Source: Gluconacetobacter aggeris
GTDB taxonomy: Bacteria; Pseudomonadota; Alphaproteobacteria; Acetobacterales; Acetobacteraceae
Assembly: GCF_014174395.1 (NCBI RefSeq)
Contig: NZ_JABEQD010000005.1
Span: 186,001 to 250,000 of the forward strand
Direction: 5' to 3'
Length of the DNA stretch: 64,000 bases
Part shown: positions 1 through 8,455 of the stretch, piece after piece
Layout of the letters: the number at the start of each line of letters is the position of its first letter
How positions within the stretch are numbered: position 1 is the first letter of the stretch
The notes under the pieces: model-generated
Told to the model about the DNA's origin: nothing
Databases searched by the model: none
Seen by the model: the letters and a program-made list of their open reading frames with translations, nothing else
Position numbers and translations under genes: made by a program

Positions 1-1
1 G

Positions 2-526
2 CGCGAACAGGTCGGCAGCGTGCTCGACCTGGGAACCGGGACCGGGTGCCTGCTGCTGGCGGCGCTGAGCGAGTATCGCGGGGCATGGGGCGTGGGCGTG
101 GATATCGCGCCCGATGCCGCGCGCCTGGCCGCGCGTAATGCCCGGCAGGCGGGGCTGGATGGACGGTGCGTCATGCTGGCGGCCGACTGGGCATCGTCGA
201 TTCGGGGGACGTTCGATGTGGTGTTCAGCAATCCGCCCTATATCCCGCGTGGCGATCTGGCTGGCCTGATGCCCGATGTGCGGGAGTACGAGCCCGCCCG
301 CGCGCTGGATGGCGGCAGGGATGGGCTGGATGCCTACAGGGCACTGACGGAGGCCTTACCCTTGCTTCTGGCGCATGATGGGGTTGCTATTTTCGAGATC
401 GGGATCGGGCAGGAGCATAGCATGCCGTCCCTGGCGCGGCAGTCCGGGCTGGAAATCGTGGATATCCGCGCCGATCTGGGCGGCATTCCGCGTGCTGTAC
501 TGATGCGGCATCGGCGAGATGCGTGA
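2..526 (+). CDS. prmC: Release factor glutamine methyltransferase PrmC (HemK), 3' part
   Basis: PrmC methylates the glutamine of the GGQ motif in peptide-chain release factors, using S-adenosylmethionine in the cytoplasm. The frame is open at the left window edge, so the N-terminal helical domain is missing. What remains starts at the SAM-binding motif I (LDLGTGTG). It then shows the family signature NPPY, inside VFSNPPYIP, which holds the substrate glutamine, and ends at a TGA. The DUF4167 gene downstream matches the usual alphaproteobacterial order prfA-prmC-DUF4167. The 271 bases up to that gene hold no other gene I can support. Confidence 0.93.
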   Translation, partial: REQVGSVLDLGTGTGCLLLAALSEYRGAWGVGVDIAPDAARLAARNARQAGLDGRCVMLAADWASSIRGTFDVVFSNPPYIPRGDLAGLMPDVREYEPARALDGGRDGLDAYRALTEALPLLLAHDGVAIFEIGIGQEHSMPSLARQSGLEIVDIRADLGGIPRAVLMRHRRDA

Positions 527-797
527 AAAACCATTTGGCAGACCGGATATAAGGGCATAGATTGGCGATGGAATGCGGGCGGGGGTTTTTACCTTTCCGA
601 GATGCCGCGTACCGATCCTGAATGCATGAAAACGGAAATGACCGCACGGATGCGTGCAGGGGCCCGGGTCGTTGTATCATGCCGCAGGGTCAGATGCCGG
701 GCTGCATGCCAGGCGCTCAGAATGACAATAGGGGATGGTTGGCCCCGGCGGTCGCAGGCAAATGGCGGCCGTTAACAGGAAAGTGCTGCGACAGCTT

Positions 798-1232
798 ATG
801 AACATGAAACGCATGCGGGGCCGGCACCATCGTTCGGGCGGCAGCAATGGCGGAAGTGTACGCCAGCAGAACGGCCAGATCCCCCTCAATCGTAACCATG
901 TGTTCGACAGTAATGGGCCGGATCTGCGGATTCGCGGCACCGCCCAGCAATTGTTTGAAAAATACCTGCAGCTTGGGCGCGATGCCAGCGGCGCGGGCGA
1001 CCGCGTGATGGCCGAGGCCTATTTCCAGCATGCCGAACATTATTTCCGCATCCTGAACGCCATGACCCAGGCGGCGCAGCAGAACCAGCAGGAACGCCAG
1101 GAGCGGCATGCCCGCCAGCGCCCCATGGCGGTGAGCGAAGGGGATGACGCGGCCGAGGAAGGTGCCGAGGAAACGGCTTCTGAAAAAGCCCGTCCGGGAT
1201 CGGACACGGAACTGGCGCCGGTCGAAGCCTGA
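798..1232 (+). CDS. DUF4167 domain protein
   Basis: This 144-residue, mostly hydrophilic protein has no established function. Its N-terminus is basic (MNMKRMRGRHHRSGG) and is followed by the DUF4167 core, including HVFDSNGPDLRIRG and a segment around AEAYFQHAEHYFRI. The tail is acidic (runs of D, A and E). I chose the ATG at 798 because the family begins at the RGR-type basic stretch; the frame also opens upstream at 735 and 762. Basic N-terminus and position next to prmC suggest an RNA- or ribosome-associated role, which is inference only. Confidence 0.8.
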   Translation: MNMKRMRGRHHRSGGSNGGSVRQQNGQIPLNRNHVFDSNGPDLRIRGTAQQLFEKYLQLGRDASGAGDRVMAEAYFQHAEHYFRILNAMTQAAQQNQQERQERHARQRPMAVSEGDDAAEEGAEETASEKARPGSDTELAPVEA

Positions 1233-1241
1233 TTTGTCGCG

Positions 1242-1265
1242 GGACCGGCGGTCGGCCGCCGGTCC
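1242..1265. terminator. GC-rich hairpin between convergent genes
   Basis: A perfect 10-bp inverted repeat (GGACCGGCGG and its complement) encloses a TCGG loop. It lies in the 47-bp gap between the stops of the DUF4167 gene and bioA, so it could end transcripts from both sides. There is no clear T-tract. Confidence 0.55.
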
Positions 1266-1279
1266 AAGCGCCTATCGTG

Positions 1280-2545
1280 TCACGGGGCGTCGGCCAGGAC
1301 GGTGCGAATGGCGCCTGTCAGCCGTGCGAGTTCCGGCTTTGTCACCGTGAAGGCCGGCGTCAGATAGACGATCGAACGGAAGGGGCGCACCCAGACGCCC
1401 TGTTCGACCAGCCTGGCCTTCAGGCGGTTCATGTCGTTGATGCGGTCCAGTTCGACCACGCCGATCGCGCCCATGACCCGAACGTCACGCACGGCGGGCA
1501 GGTGACGGCAGGGCTCCAGTTCGTCGCGCATCTGGGCCCCGATCGCCGCGACCTGTTCCAGGCGCGGTTCGCGCTCGAACAGGTCCAGCGACGCATTGGC
1601 GCAGGCGCAGGCCAGCGGATTGGCCATGAAGGTCGGGCCGTGCATCAGCGCATGCATCGGGTTATCCGACAGGAAGGCCGCGAAGACGTGGCGCCGCGCC
1701 ACGGTGGCGGCCAGCGGAACCGTCCCGCCCGACAATGCCTTTGAGAGTGTGAGGATGTCCGGTACGATATCGGCCTGCTGGCAGGCGAACATCGTGCCGG
1801 TACGACCGAAGCCGGTAAAGATCTCGTCCAGGATCAGCAGGACGCCATGCCGGTCGGCGATGTCGCGCAGGCGCCGCAGGGTTGCGGCGTCATGGAACAG
1901 CATGCCGCCCGCGCCCTGGACCAGCGGTTCGACCAGGATCGCGGCCACGCGCCGGCCTTCGGTTTCCATCAATTGTTCCAGCGCGGCGGTGGACTGATCG
2001 TCACGCGGCAAGTCGGTGATGAAATGCTGGGGCAGGATGCCGGCGAACAGGCTGTGCATGCCTTCTTCCGGGTCGCACACCGCCATCGTTGCCAGCGTGT
2101 CGCCATGATAGCCGCCGCGAAATGCGACCAGGCGGGTGCGCCCCTTCTGGCCCCGGTTCAGCCAGTATTGCATCGCCATCTTGATCGCGACCTCGACCGC
2201 GACCGAGCCGGAATCGGAAAAGAAGACGCGCTCCAGATCGCCCGGCAGCAGATCGGCCAGTCGGTGCGCCAGGCGCAGCGCGGGCTCATGCACCAGCCCG
2301 CCGAACATGACATGGGGCATGCGCGTGAGCTGCTCGATGGCCGCCTGGCGGATATGCGGGTGATTATAGCCATGGCAGGCAGTCCACCAGGATGCGATGC
2401 CATCGACCAGCTCCCGCCCGTCGGCCAGGCGAATCCGGCACCCTTCCGTCGATGTCGCGGGCAAGGGGGGCGAGACCGTCTGCATCTGGGTATAGGGGAG
2501 CCAGATATGCGGCAGGCCAGCTTCGAACCAGTCCGGTCCGGTCAT
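1280..2545 (-). CDS. bioA: Adenosylmethionine-8-amino-7-oxononanoate aminotransferase
   Basis: BioA converts KAPA to 7,8-diaminopelargonic acid using S-adenosylmethionine as amino donor, the antepenultimate step of biotin synthesis. The 421-residue protein has the class III aminotransferase pattern: LLILDEIFTGFGRTG (Asp240 contacts the PLP pyridine nitrogen) and TLSKALSGG with PLP lysine Lys269. The WWTACHGYNHP region is typical of BioA. An upstream AAGGAG supports the ATG at 2545; the frame stays open to 3862, but that extension is the shadow of bioF. It is transcribed away from bioF across a 75-bp gap in which I see no BioR-type palindrome. Confidence 0.95.
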   Translation of the reverse strand: MTGPDWFEAGLPHIWLPYTQMQTVSPPLPATSTEGCRIRLADGRELVDGIASWWTACHGYNHPHIRQAAIEQLTRMPHVMFGGLVHEPALRLAHRLADLLPGDLERVFFSDSGSVAVEVAIKMAMQYWLNRGQKGRTRLVAFRGGYHGDTLATMAVCDPEEGMHSLFAGILPQHFITDLPRDDQSTAALEQLMETEGRRVAAILVEPLVQGAGGMLFHDAATLRRLRDIADRHGVLLILDEIFTGFGRTGTMFACQQADIVPDILTLSKALSGGTVPLAATVARRHVFAAFLSDNPMHALMHGPTFMANPLACACANASLDLFEREPRLEQVAAIGAQMRDELEPCRHLPAVRDVRVMGAIGVVELDRINDMNRLKARLVEQGVWVRPFRSIVYLTPAFTVTKPELARLTGAIRTVLADAP

Positions 2546-2620
2546 GGGCTTTACTCTCCTTGCCGGGACGGCAGACTGGAATTGACCGGGTTCGTGGGGT
2601 CCGGCACAAACCATCGCTTC

Positions 2621-3817
2621 ATGACCCGTTTCGATCCATTTTTCCAGACCGCGCTGGAGGGACTGTCCCGCCGGCATCTGCGGCGTGAACTGCGGCCGCT
2701 GGAACGCGACGGGCCGGTGATCGTCCGGCGCGACGGCGGGACGCTGCTGAATTTCTCGTCCAACGATTATCTGGGCCTGTCCGTCCATCCGGCCCTGAAG
2801 GCGCGGTCCATCGAATGGACGCAGCGTTTCGGCACCGGCAGCGGGGCGTCGCGCCTGGTGACGGGCACCAGCGAACAGCATCGGCTGGTCGAAGAGAAGC
2901 TTGCGCGCTTCAAGGGCACCGAGGCGGCGTTGCTGCTGGCATCGGGATGGCAGGCCAATGCCGCGATCCTGCCCGCCCTGTTTCGCCTGTCGATGGAAGC
3001 GACAGGCGCGCCGGCGGTGGTCTTTACCGACCGGCTGAACCACGCCAGCCTGCATCACGGCTGCCTGGCGGCCGGTATCCGCCAGATCCGCTTTGCCCAT
3101 AATGATCTCGGCCATCTGGAGCAGGCGCTGGAGCGCCATGGGGGCCAGAAGGGCCTGCGCTTCATCGTTACCGAAAGCGTGTTCAGCATGGATGGCGACC
3201 GTGCCGATATCGCGGCCCTGAAGGCGCTGGCCGATCGGTACGACGCCTTCCTGTATCTGGACGAGGCGCATGCGACCGGGGTGCTGGGGCCGCAGGGCAG
3301 GGGCCTCTCCGCCGAAACCGGGGGCGTGGACCTGGTGATGGGCACGTTCAGCAAGGGGCTGGGCGGGTTCGGCGCCTATGTCGCCGGTTCGCGCGCGCTG
3401 TGCGACTGGCTGGTCAGCACCTGCTCGGGCTTTATCTATACCACCGCGATGCCGCCCTCCCTGCTGGGGGCGATCGACGCGGCGCTGGACCTGGTGCCGA
3501 CGATGGATGCCGAGCGTCGGCACCTGGCGGCGCTGGCGGCGCAATTGCGGACGGATCTGGCCCGTCGGGGCTGGTCCACAGGCCTGTCCTCCACGCAGAT
3601 CGTGCCGGTCATGGTCGGTGATGCGGAACAGGCGCTGGCTCTGGCCCGCACACTGGCCGCGCAGGGGGTGCTGGGCGGTGCGATTCGGCCGCCGACTGTC
3701 CCGCCCGGAACGGCCCGCATCCGGCTGGCATTGAGCGCGGCTCATGATGCCGGGATGCTCGACCGTCTGCTGCGGGCGCTCGACGAGGGGGGACGGGAGC
3801 ATGGCATTGTCCGATGA
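2621..3817 (+). CDS. bioF: 8-amino-7-oxononanoate synthase
   Basis: BioF condenses pimeloyl-ACP (or pimeloyl-CoA) with L-alanine to give KAPA, the first step of the biotin ring pathway. The 398-residue product shows LNFSSNDYLGL near the N-terminus, LYLDEAHATGVLG around residues 211-223, and the PLP-lysine motif TFSKGLGGFG with Lys245, all typical of alpha-oxoamine synthases. The ATG at 2621 gives a normal N-terminus; an in-frame GTG at 2594 is the alternative, and neither has a strong ribosome site. The end overlaps the next gene by 17 bp, so the two are probably cotranscribed. Confidence 0.95.
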   Translation: MTRFDPFFQTALEGLSRRHLRRELRPLERDGPVIVRRDGGTLLNFSSNDYLGLSVHPALKARSIEWTQRFGTGSGASRLVTGTSEQHRLVEEKLARFKGTEAALLLASGWQANAAILPALFRLSMEATGAPAVVFTDRLNHASLHHGCLAAGIRQIRFAHNDLGHLEQALERHGGQKGLRFIVTESVFSMDGDRADIAALKALADRYDAFLYLDEAHATGVLGPQGRGLSAETGGVDLVMGTFSKGLGGFGAYVAGSRALCDWLVSTCSGFIYTTAMPPSLLGAIDAALDLVPTMDAERRHLAALAAQLRTDLARRGWSTGLSSTQIVPVMVGDAEQALALARTLAAQGVLGGAIRPPTVPPGTARIRLALSAAHDAGMLDRLLRALDEGGREHGIVR

Positions 3818-4514
3818 TCCGGCGCCGACGGGGCTGTTCCTGGTCCATGGCTGGGGCTTCACGCCCGATTTCTGGCAACCGACCCTGGCGCGACTGGGTG
3901 GGGTCGAGGCGATGGCTCTGGATTTCGGCTTCTTCGGCCCCCCGCGTATGGCGGCGCGGCCGTCCGGACGCCATGTGGCGGTCGGTCATTCGCTGGGTGC
4001 GCTGTGGCTGCTGCTGAACCCGCCGGCCGATTGCGCCGGCATGCTGCTGATCAACGGTTTCGCGCGTTTTGGTGCCACGGCCGATTATCCGGAGGGGATT
4101 CCGCCCCGCGTGATCGAACGCATGGTGCGTGGGCTGGACCATCATGCGGACGACGTGGTCGCCACCTTTCGCGGCCGGGCGGGAATCGCGACGCCGGCGC
4201 CGGGCCCTGCCCAGGCCGAGCGGCTGGCCCGGGCACTGGCGTTGCTGCGCGATGCCGATGCGCGCGACTCACTCGATGCGGAGTCGGGCGACGCGGAATC
4301 GGGCGATGCCGAATCGAACGCCGCTCTGCCGCCGATTCGCGTTCTGGCGGGTGGGCAGGACCCGATTGTTCCGCCTGCCATGACCGAGGCCGGTTTCCGC
4401 GGCCGCGTGCCGGTCGAATGGGTGGAGGATGGGGGGCATCTGCTCCCGCTGACTCATCCTGACCGATGTGCCGCCGCGATTGCCGGCCTGATCGCGGAAG
4501 CGGGGCGGCGATGA
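3801..4514 (+). CDS. BioH-like alpha/beta hydrolase, probable pimeloyl-ACP methyl ester esterase
   Basis: This 237-residue alpha/beta hydrolase sits between bioF and bioC-bioD, where a BioH-type esterase would remove the methyl group that BioC adds to the growing acyl chain. The sequence shows the oxyanion motif HGWG at residues 16-19, nucleophile elbow GHSLG (Ser64), acid Asp187 in AGGQD, and His213 in GGH, a complete catalytic triad. A three-fold five-residue repeat lies at residues 159-173, just before the Asp strand. The TGA overlaps the next ATG (ATGA). The BioH role is inferred from context; several unrelated esterases fill this step in bacteria. Confidence 0.8.
   Translation: MALSDDPAPTGLFLVHGWGFTPDFWQPTLARLGGVEAMALDFGFFGPPRMAARPSGRHVAVGHSLGALWLLLNPPADCAGMLLINGFARFGATADYPEGIPPRVIERMVRGLDHHADDVVATFRGRAGIATPAPGPAQAERLARALALLRDADARDSLDAESGDAESGDAESNAALPPIRVLAGGQDPIVPPAMTEAGFRGRVPVEWVEDGGHLLPLTHPDRCAAAIAGLIAEAGRR
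4275..4319 (+). repeat. Three tandem 15-bp repeats inside the BioH-like gene
   Basis: Three adjacent 15-base units (consensus GAYGCSGARTCGGGC, the last one diverged at its end) encode DAESG-DAESG-DAESN. Because the unit is a multiple of three, copy-number change would keep the frame. Confidence 0.8.
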
Positions 4515-5914
4515 CCGTGCGCAAGCAGCAGATCGCCGCCCGTTTCGGTGCCGCCGAAACCTATGACGATGCGGCGCGGGTGCAGCGCCTGGTCGCCGAG
4601 CGGCTGGCTGAGCGAATCGCCGCCGCGGGCATCGCGCCTGCCCGCATCCTGGAACTGGGATGCGGCACGGGGCTCCTCAGCCAGCATCTGCGCCGCCTGT
4701 TTCCGCATGCGGACCTGACGGTGAGCGATCTGGCGCCGGAAATGCGCGACCGCGCCTGCCGCCGGCTGGAGGGCATGCACGGGGAGGGGAATGTGCGCGC
4801 CCTGGTGCTGGATGCCGAGGCGCCGGAAGCGGCGGGCGAGGGGTATGACCTGATCTGCTCCAGCCTGTCGATGCAATGGTTCTCGGACCGCGCGGCGACA
4901 CTGGGGCGGCTGGCTGCCATGCTCGTGCCCGGTGGCATGATGGCGTTCTCCACCCTCTGCGCGGGCAGCTTCGCCGAATGGCGGCGTGTCCATGCGGCGG
5001 CCGGGCTGGACTGTGCGATCCCGGCCTATCCGGCCGCGACGCAGCTCGAAGCCGAGTGGCCGCCGACCGGCCGGGGCTCGTGGCAGGTCGAGACGATTCT
5101 CGATCGGCCGGAGACGGCGCTGGCCTTCGTGCGCGAACTGCGCCAGATCGGCGCATCCGTGCCGCGCGAGGGCACGCGCCCGGTTGCGCCGGGGGCGATG
5201 CGCCGGCTGCTGCGGGATCTGGAGACGCCGTCGGGTGTCACGACGAGCTATATGGTCGGTTATGGCCTGTTTCGGGCGCCCGTCCGTCGGGGAGTCTTCG
5301 TGACGGGCACGGATACCGGTGTCGGCAAGACGCTGGTTTCCGCCTGTCTGGTCCACGCCTGGGCGGCGGAATACTGGAAGCCTTTCCAGACCGGGATTGC
5401 CGAGGACATCGCCGACAGTGTGACCGTGGCGGCGCTGGCCGGGCTGGAACCGGCGCGCATCCATCCGCCGGCCTCCGTGCTGTCGGCCCCGCTTTCGCCC
5501 TTCGATGCCGCCGAGCGGGAGAATATCGTGCTCGATACGGCCGGGTTGCGTCTTCCCGAGCCGGGGAGCGCGCAGCCGCTGGTGGTGGAAGGAGCGGGTG
5601 GGGTGATGGTGCCGGTGGCGCCGGATTGCATGATGATCGACCTGATCGCACGCTTCGCATTGCCGGTGGTGCTGGTCGCGCGCAGCCAGCTTGGCACGAT
5701 CAACCATACGCTGCTGACCTTGCAGGCCCTACGCCAGCGGGGAATCGCCATTGCCGGCGTGGTGCTGAACGGCCCGCCATCGCCCGAGGCGCGGCGGGCG
5801 GTCAGCCTGTTCGGTGGTGCGCGGGTACTGGCGGAATTCCCGCATCTGGACCGGATCGGCCCGGCGCAAATCGAGGAATTGGCCCGGCTGCTGCCGCCGT
5901 TCGGGCGCCTCTAG
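4511..5914 (+). CDS. bioC-bioD: BioC-BioD fusion: malonyl-ACP O-methyltransferase / dethiobiotin synthetase
   Basis: One continuous 467-residue frame joins two biotin enzymes. Residues 1-257 form BioC, the SAM-dependent methyltransferase that primes pimeloyl synthesis, with motif I LELGCGTG at 47-54 and CSSLSMQWF at 116-124. Residues about 260-467 form BioD, the ATP-dependent dethiobiotin synthetase, with P-loop GTDTGVGKT at 266-274, KPFQTG at 290-295 and VEGAGG at 359-364. The junction (LFRAP-VRRGVFVTG) has almost no linker and BioD has no separate start. Its ATG overlaps the upstream stop. Pathway steps bioC, a BioH-like esterase, bioF, bioA and bioD are thus clustered; bioB is not in the window. 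Confidence 0.93.
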   Translation: MTVRKQQIAARFGAAETYDDAARVQRLVAERLAERIAAAGIAPARILELGCGTGLLSQHLRRLFPHADLTVSDLAPEMRDRACRRLEGMHGEGNVRALVLDAEAPEAAGEGYDLICSSLSMQWFSDRAATLGRLAAMLVPGGMMAFSTLCAGSFAEWRRVHAAAGLDCAIPAYPAATQLEAEWPPTGRGSWQVETILDRPETALAFVRELRQIGASVPREGTRPVAPGAMRRLLRDLETPSGVTTSYMVGYGLFRAPVRRGVFVTGTDTGVGKTLVSACLVHAWAAEYWKPFQTGIAEDIADSVTVAALAGLEPARIHPPASVLSAPLSPFDAAERENIVLDTAGLRLPEPGSAQPLVVEGAGGVMVPVAPDCMMIDLIARFALPVVLVARSQLGTINHTLLTLQALRQRGIAIAGVVLNGPPSPEARRAVSLFGGARVLAEFPHLDRIGPAQIEELARLLPPFGRL

Positions 5915-5915
5915 G

Positions 5916-6653
5916 TCAGTAGCGGCGCAGCAGCCCGACCAGAGAGCCCTGGATACGCACCCGGTCGGACGGCACGATGCGCGATTCGTAGCGCGCGTTG
6001 GCGGGCTCCAGGGCGATGGTGCTGCCGCGCCGGCGGAGCCGTTTCAGCGTGACTTCCTGGTCGTCGATCAGCGCCACCACGATCTGTCCGTTATCGGCTA
6101 TGTCGCCGCGACGGATGATGACGGTGTCGCCATCGAGAATCCCGGCCTCGATCATCGAATCGCCGGCGACTTCCAGCGTGTAATGATCGCCACGGCCCAG
6201 CAGGTTCATCGGTACGGAGACCTGTGCCCCGGTCTCGCGCAGTGCCTCGATCGGCTGGCCGGCGGCGATACGGCCGTAGAAAGGCAGGCTGACGGCATCG
6301 GCGTCGGTCGCGATCGGCGCGCCGGCCAGCCGGCCGGCGAAATCGCCCTTGATGACGTTGGGCACGAAAGAATGATCGGCCGGGTCGGGGGAAAGCCTGG
6401 CGGGAGCAGCCTCTTCCTGAGAGGCTGGGGGAAATGCCATCTCCGGCAGGCGCAGCACCTCCAGCGCGCGGGCGCGATGATGGCGGCGTTGCAGGAAGCC
6501 GCGCTCCTCCAGCGCCGAGATCAGCCGGTGGATGCCGGATTTCGACCGCAGGTTCAGCGCATCCTTCATCTCGTCGAAGGAGGGCGAAAACCCCGTCTGC
6601 TTCAGGTGCCGGTCGATGAACAGCAGCAGTTCATGTTGCTTGCGCGTCAGCAT
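5916..6653 (-). CDS. lexA: LexA repressor
   Basis: LexA represses the SOS DNA-damage regulon and is inactivated by RecA-stimulated self-cleavage. The 245-residue protein has an N-terminal winged helix-turn-helix (residues 1-65, with [17 protein letters not shown]). The S24 peptidase domain shows cleavage site Ala131-Gly132, nucleophile Ser166 in AGDSM and base Lys204. I chose the start [10 protein letters not shown] at 6653; an in-frame ATG lies six codons upstream at 6671. A GTTC-N7-GTTC operator sits 84 bp upstream of the start, so it is probably autoregulated. Its stop lies one base from the bioC-bioD stop on the other strand. Confidence 0.97.
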   Translation of the reverse strand: MLTRKQHELLLFIDRHLKQTGFSPSFDEMKDALNLRSKSGIHRLISALEERGFLQRRHHRARALEVLRLPEMAFPPASQEEAAPARLSPDPADHSFVPNVIKGDFAGRLAGAPIATDADAVSLPFYGRIAAGQPIEALRETGAQVSVPMNLLGRGDHYTLEVAGDSMIEAGILDGDTVIIRRGDIADNGQIVVALIDDQEVTLKRLRRRGSTIALEPANARYESRIVPSDRVRIQGSLVGLLRRY

Positions 6654-6736
6654 TGGCACCCCGTGACCCAAATCGTTCCGTCAGTCGGCCGATCCGTTGT
6701 CAGCAGAAGGGAACAAACAGGAAACCGCCTTGTTGT

Positions 6737-6751
6737 GTTCTATATTGGTTC
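6737..6751 (-). promoter_or_regulatory. LexA operator (SOS box) upstream of lexA
   Basis: The sequence reads GTTC-TATATTG-GTTC on the plus strand (GAAC-N7-GAAC along lexA), a perfect match to the direct-repeat alphaproteobacterial LexA site. It lies between the moeA stop and the lexA start, so lexA has its own damage-inducible promoter and does not depend only on moeA read-through. Confidence 0.85.
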
Positions 6752-6795
6752 ACGCCCGGCCGTCAATATCATTGCCGTAACCAAAAATGGAGCGG

Positions 6796-8001
6796 TCAGA
6801 TTGCCAGCATGTCCAGCCTGACCACCCGGCAGGGCTCGCCCGCCCGTGCCGGTGGGGCGTGCGGCGGGCGCAGGATCAGGGCCTGGCTGCGGGCCAGGGT
6901 GTGCAGCATCGCGGAATCCTGGCGGCTGAAGGCGGTGGCCAGCAGCCTGCCATCCGGGGCGCGGGACAATGTTGCGCGCAGATAATCGGCCCGGCGGTCA
7001 TTCTCCGGCAGGTCGCCGCCCAGGATCGCGACATCTTCGGGCAGGCTCCGTTCCGCATGGCCTGCCAGCGCGCGGATCGCCGGCAGGGCGAAGACCAGGC
7101 CGCAGACCAGGGCCGCCACCGGATTGCCGGGCAGCCCCAGGACGGAGACCCGGCCGATCCTGCCATGCATCAGCGGCTTGCCGGGGCGCATCGCGATCTT
7201 CCAGAAATCCACCGTCAGTCCGATCCGTTCCAACCCCTGCTGCACCAGGTCGTAGCGGCCGACACTGGCGCCCCCGGCGGTCAGCAGCAGGTCGGCGGTT
7301 TCGATGCCGTGCGCCAGGCGGGCGATATCGGATACGGTATCCCGCGCGGAGGGCAGCATGACCGGCACGCCGCCACAGGCGCGCACCAGGGCGGCCAGCA
7401 TCGGGGTATTGGAGTTGGCAATGCCGCCCGGCGCGATCGGGTCGCCCGGCAGCGCGATTTCATCGCCCGTGGACAGGATGGCGACGACCGGGCGGCGACG
7501 CACGGCAACCCAGGCATGGTTCGCCGCGGCGGCCAGCCCGATATCCCGCGCCGTCAGCGCGCGCCCGGCGGGGACGACGACCTGGTCCACGGCGAAATCC
7601 TGGCCGCGCCTGCGAATATGCTGCCCAGCCCCGGGAGGAACGGCGACCGTGACGGTGCCGCCGTCTTCCTGCGCGTTCTCCTGGATCAGAATCGCGTCGG
7701 CGCCATCGGGGACGACGCTGCCGGTATAGATCCGCACGGTCTCGCCCGGCCCGACCCGGCCGGGAAAGGGATGGCCCGCCGGGCTTTCGCCCACCAGCGA
7801 CAGGGTGCCGCCGGGCGCGCAATCGCCCGCCCGGACCGCGTAGCCGTCCATGGCCGAGACGTCGGCTGGCGGGTTGTCCAGCCGGGCCGCGATATCGGCG
7901 GCAGCGATTCGCCCCCAGGAATCGGCCAGGGGTACCAGCTCCGGCCCCGTGGATACGAGGTCCGCCAGGATACGCGCCTGGGCTTCGGCGACACTCAGCA
8001 T
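6796..8001 (-). CDS. moeA: Molybdopterin molybdenumtransferase MoeA
   Basis: MoeA inserts molybdate into adenylylated molybdopterin to form the molybdenum cofactor. The 401-residue protein has the family features MDGYAV near the N-terminus, the MoCF-binding core VVAILSTGDEIALPG and LLTAGGASVGRYD, then WKIAMRPGKPLMHG and the LGLPGNP loop, followed by the C-terminal beta domain. The ATG at 8001 is preceded by GGGGGAG at good spacing; an in-frame ATG at 8031 is possible. It is upstream of lexA on the same strand, 142 bp away. Another cofactor gene, moaC, is 13 kb off. Confidence 0.95.
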   Translation of the reverse strand: MLSVAEAQARILADLVSTGPELVPLADSWGRIAAADIAARLDNPPADVSAMDGYAVRAGDCAPGGTLSLVGESPAGHPFPGRVGPGETVRIYTGSVVPDGADAILIQENAQEDGGTVTVAVPPGAGQHIRRRGQDFAVDQVVVPAGRALTARDIGLAAAANHAWVAVRRRPVVAILSTGDEIALPGDPIAPGGIANSNTPMLAALVRACGGVPVMLPSARDTVSDIARLAHGIETADLLLTAGGASVGRYDLVQQGLERIGLTVDFWKIAMRPGKPLMHGRIGRVSVLGLPGNPVAALVCGLVFALPAIRALAGHAERSLPEDVAILGGDLPENDRRADYLRATLSRAPDGRLLATAFSRQDSAMLHTLARSQALILRPPHAPPARAGEPCRVVRLDMLAI

Positions 8002-8159
8002 CGGTCCCAATCTCCCCCATTCGACGGTCATGCGCACATATCTGCTCGATTCGTGCGACTAACGCTTGACCTCAGGGCTCTGTATGCGCATTTTCCGCCG
8101 ACTTGAACCACTGCTGCACCTGATTGTTCCAGCAGCGGCGGAGCAGTGCTGAGGATTCC

Positions 8160-8327
8160 ATGGCCAAGACCAACACCATTCAGATCAAGCTCGTCTCGTC
8201 GGCAGACACCGGGTATTTCTACGTTACGAAGAAGAATGCCCGTGCCCAGACCGGCAAGCTCGAAATGCGGAAATACGACCCCGTTGCGCGCAAGCACGTG
8301 GCCTTCCGCGAAGCGAAGATCAAATAA
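8160..8327 (+). CDS. rpmG: Ribosomal protein bL33
   Basis: This 55-residue protein of the large ribosomal subunit begins [18 protein letters not shown] and contains FYVTKKNAR, both characteristic of bL33. It lacks the CxxC pairs of zinc-binding L33 forms, so it is the cysteine-free type. The ATG at 8160 gives the family's usual length; upstream in-frame codons do not resemble it. It stands alone between divergent moeA and convergent ftsB-like, with two strong hairpins after its stop. Confidence 0.97.
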   Translation: MAKTNTIQIKLVSSADTGYFYVTKKNARAQTGKLEMRKYDPVARKHVAFREAKIK

Positions 8328-8333
8328 TCCGCC

Positions 8334-8360
8334 CTATCCCGCGCATTGCGCGCGGGATAG
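8334..8360. repeat. Perfect 11-bp inverted repeat after rpmG
   Basis: CTATCCCGCGC and its exact complement flank a five-base loop, starting six bases after the rpmG stop. It has no T-tract of its own and is followed at once by a second hairpin, so it may protect the rpmG transcript end or assist termination. Confidence 0.7.
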
Positions 8361-8364
8361 GCAC

Positions 8365-8405
8365 GCAGAAAGGCCGGGTACCCTGAGGGTGCCCGGCCTT
8401 TCTGC
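8365..8405. terminator. Long bidirectional terminator between rpmG and ftsB-like
   Basis: A 19-bp stem with a three-base loop (GCAGAAAGGCCGGGTACCC against GGGTGCCCGGCCTTTCTGC, one G-T pair) lies between the convergent rpmG and ftsB-like genes. The A-rich and T-rich arm bases allow termination in both directions. A partial second copy of the outer arm (CTTTCTGCGTTTCA) follows at about 8414. Confidence 0.8.
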
Positions 8406-8455
8406 GTTTCAGCCTTTCTGCGTTTCAGGGAGCTGGCTGGACAGGTGCGCTACGG

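Noticed and set aside
2546-2620. A BioR or BirA operator between bioA and bioF
   Set aside because: No TTATNNATAA-type palindrome or other convincing inverted repeat is visible in the 75-bp gap.
1280-3862. An 860-codon minus-strand frame suggesting a BioA fusion
   Set aside because: The N-terminal 439 codons are the shadow of bioF and show low-complexity R/Q/H/P composition. A good ribosome site and family start lie at 2545.
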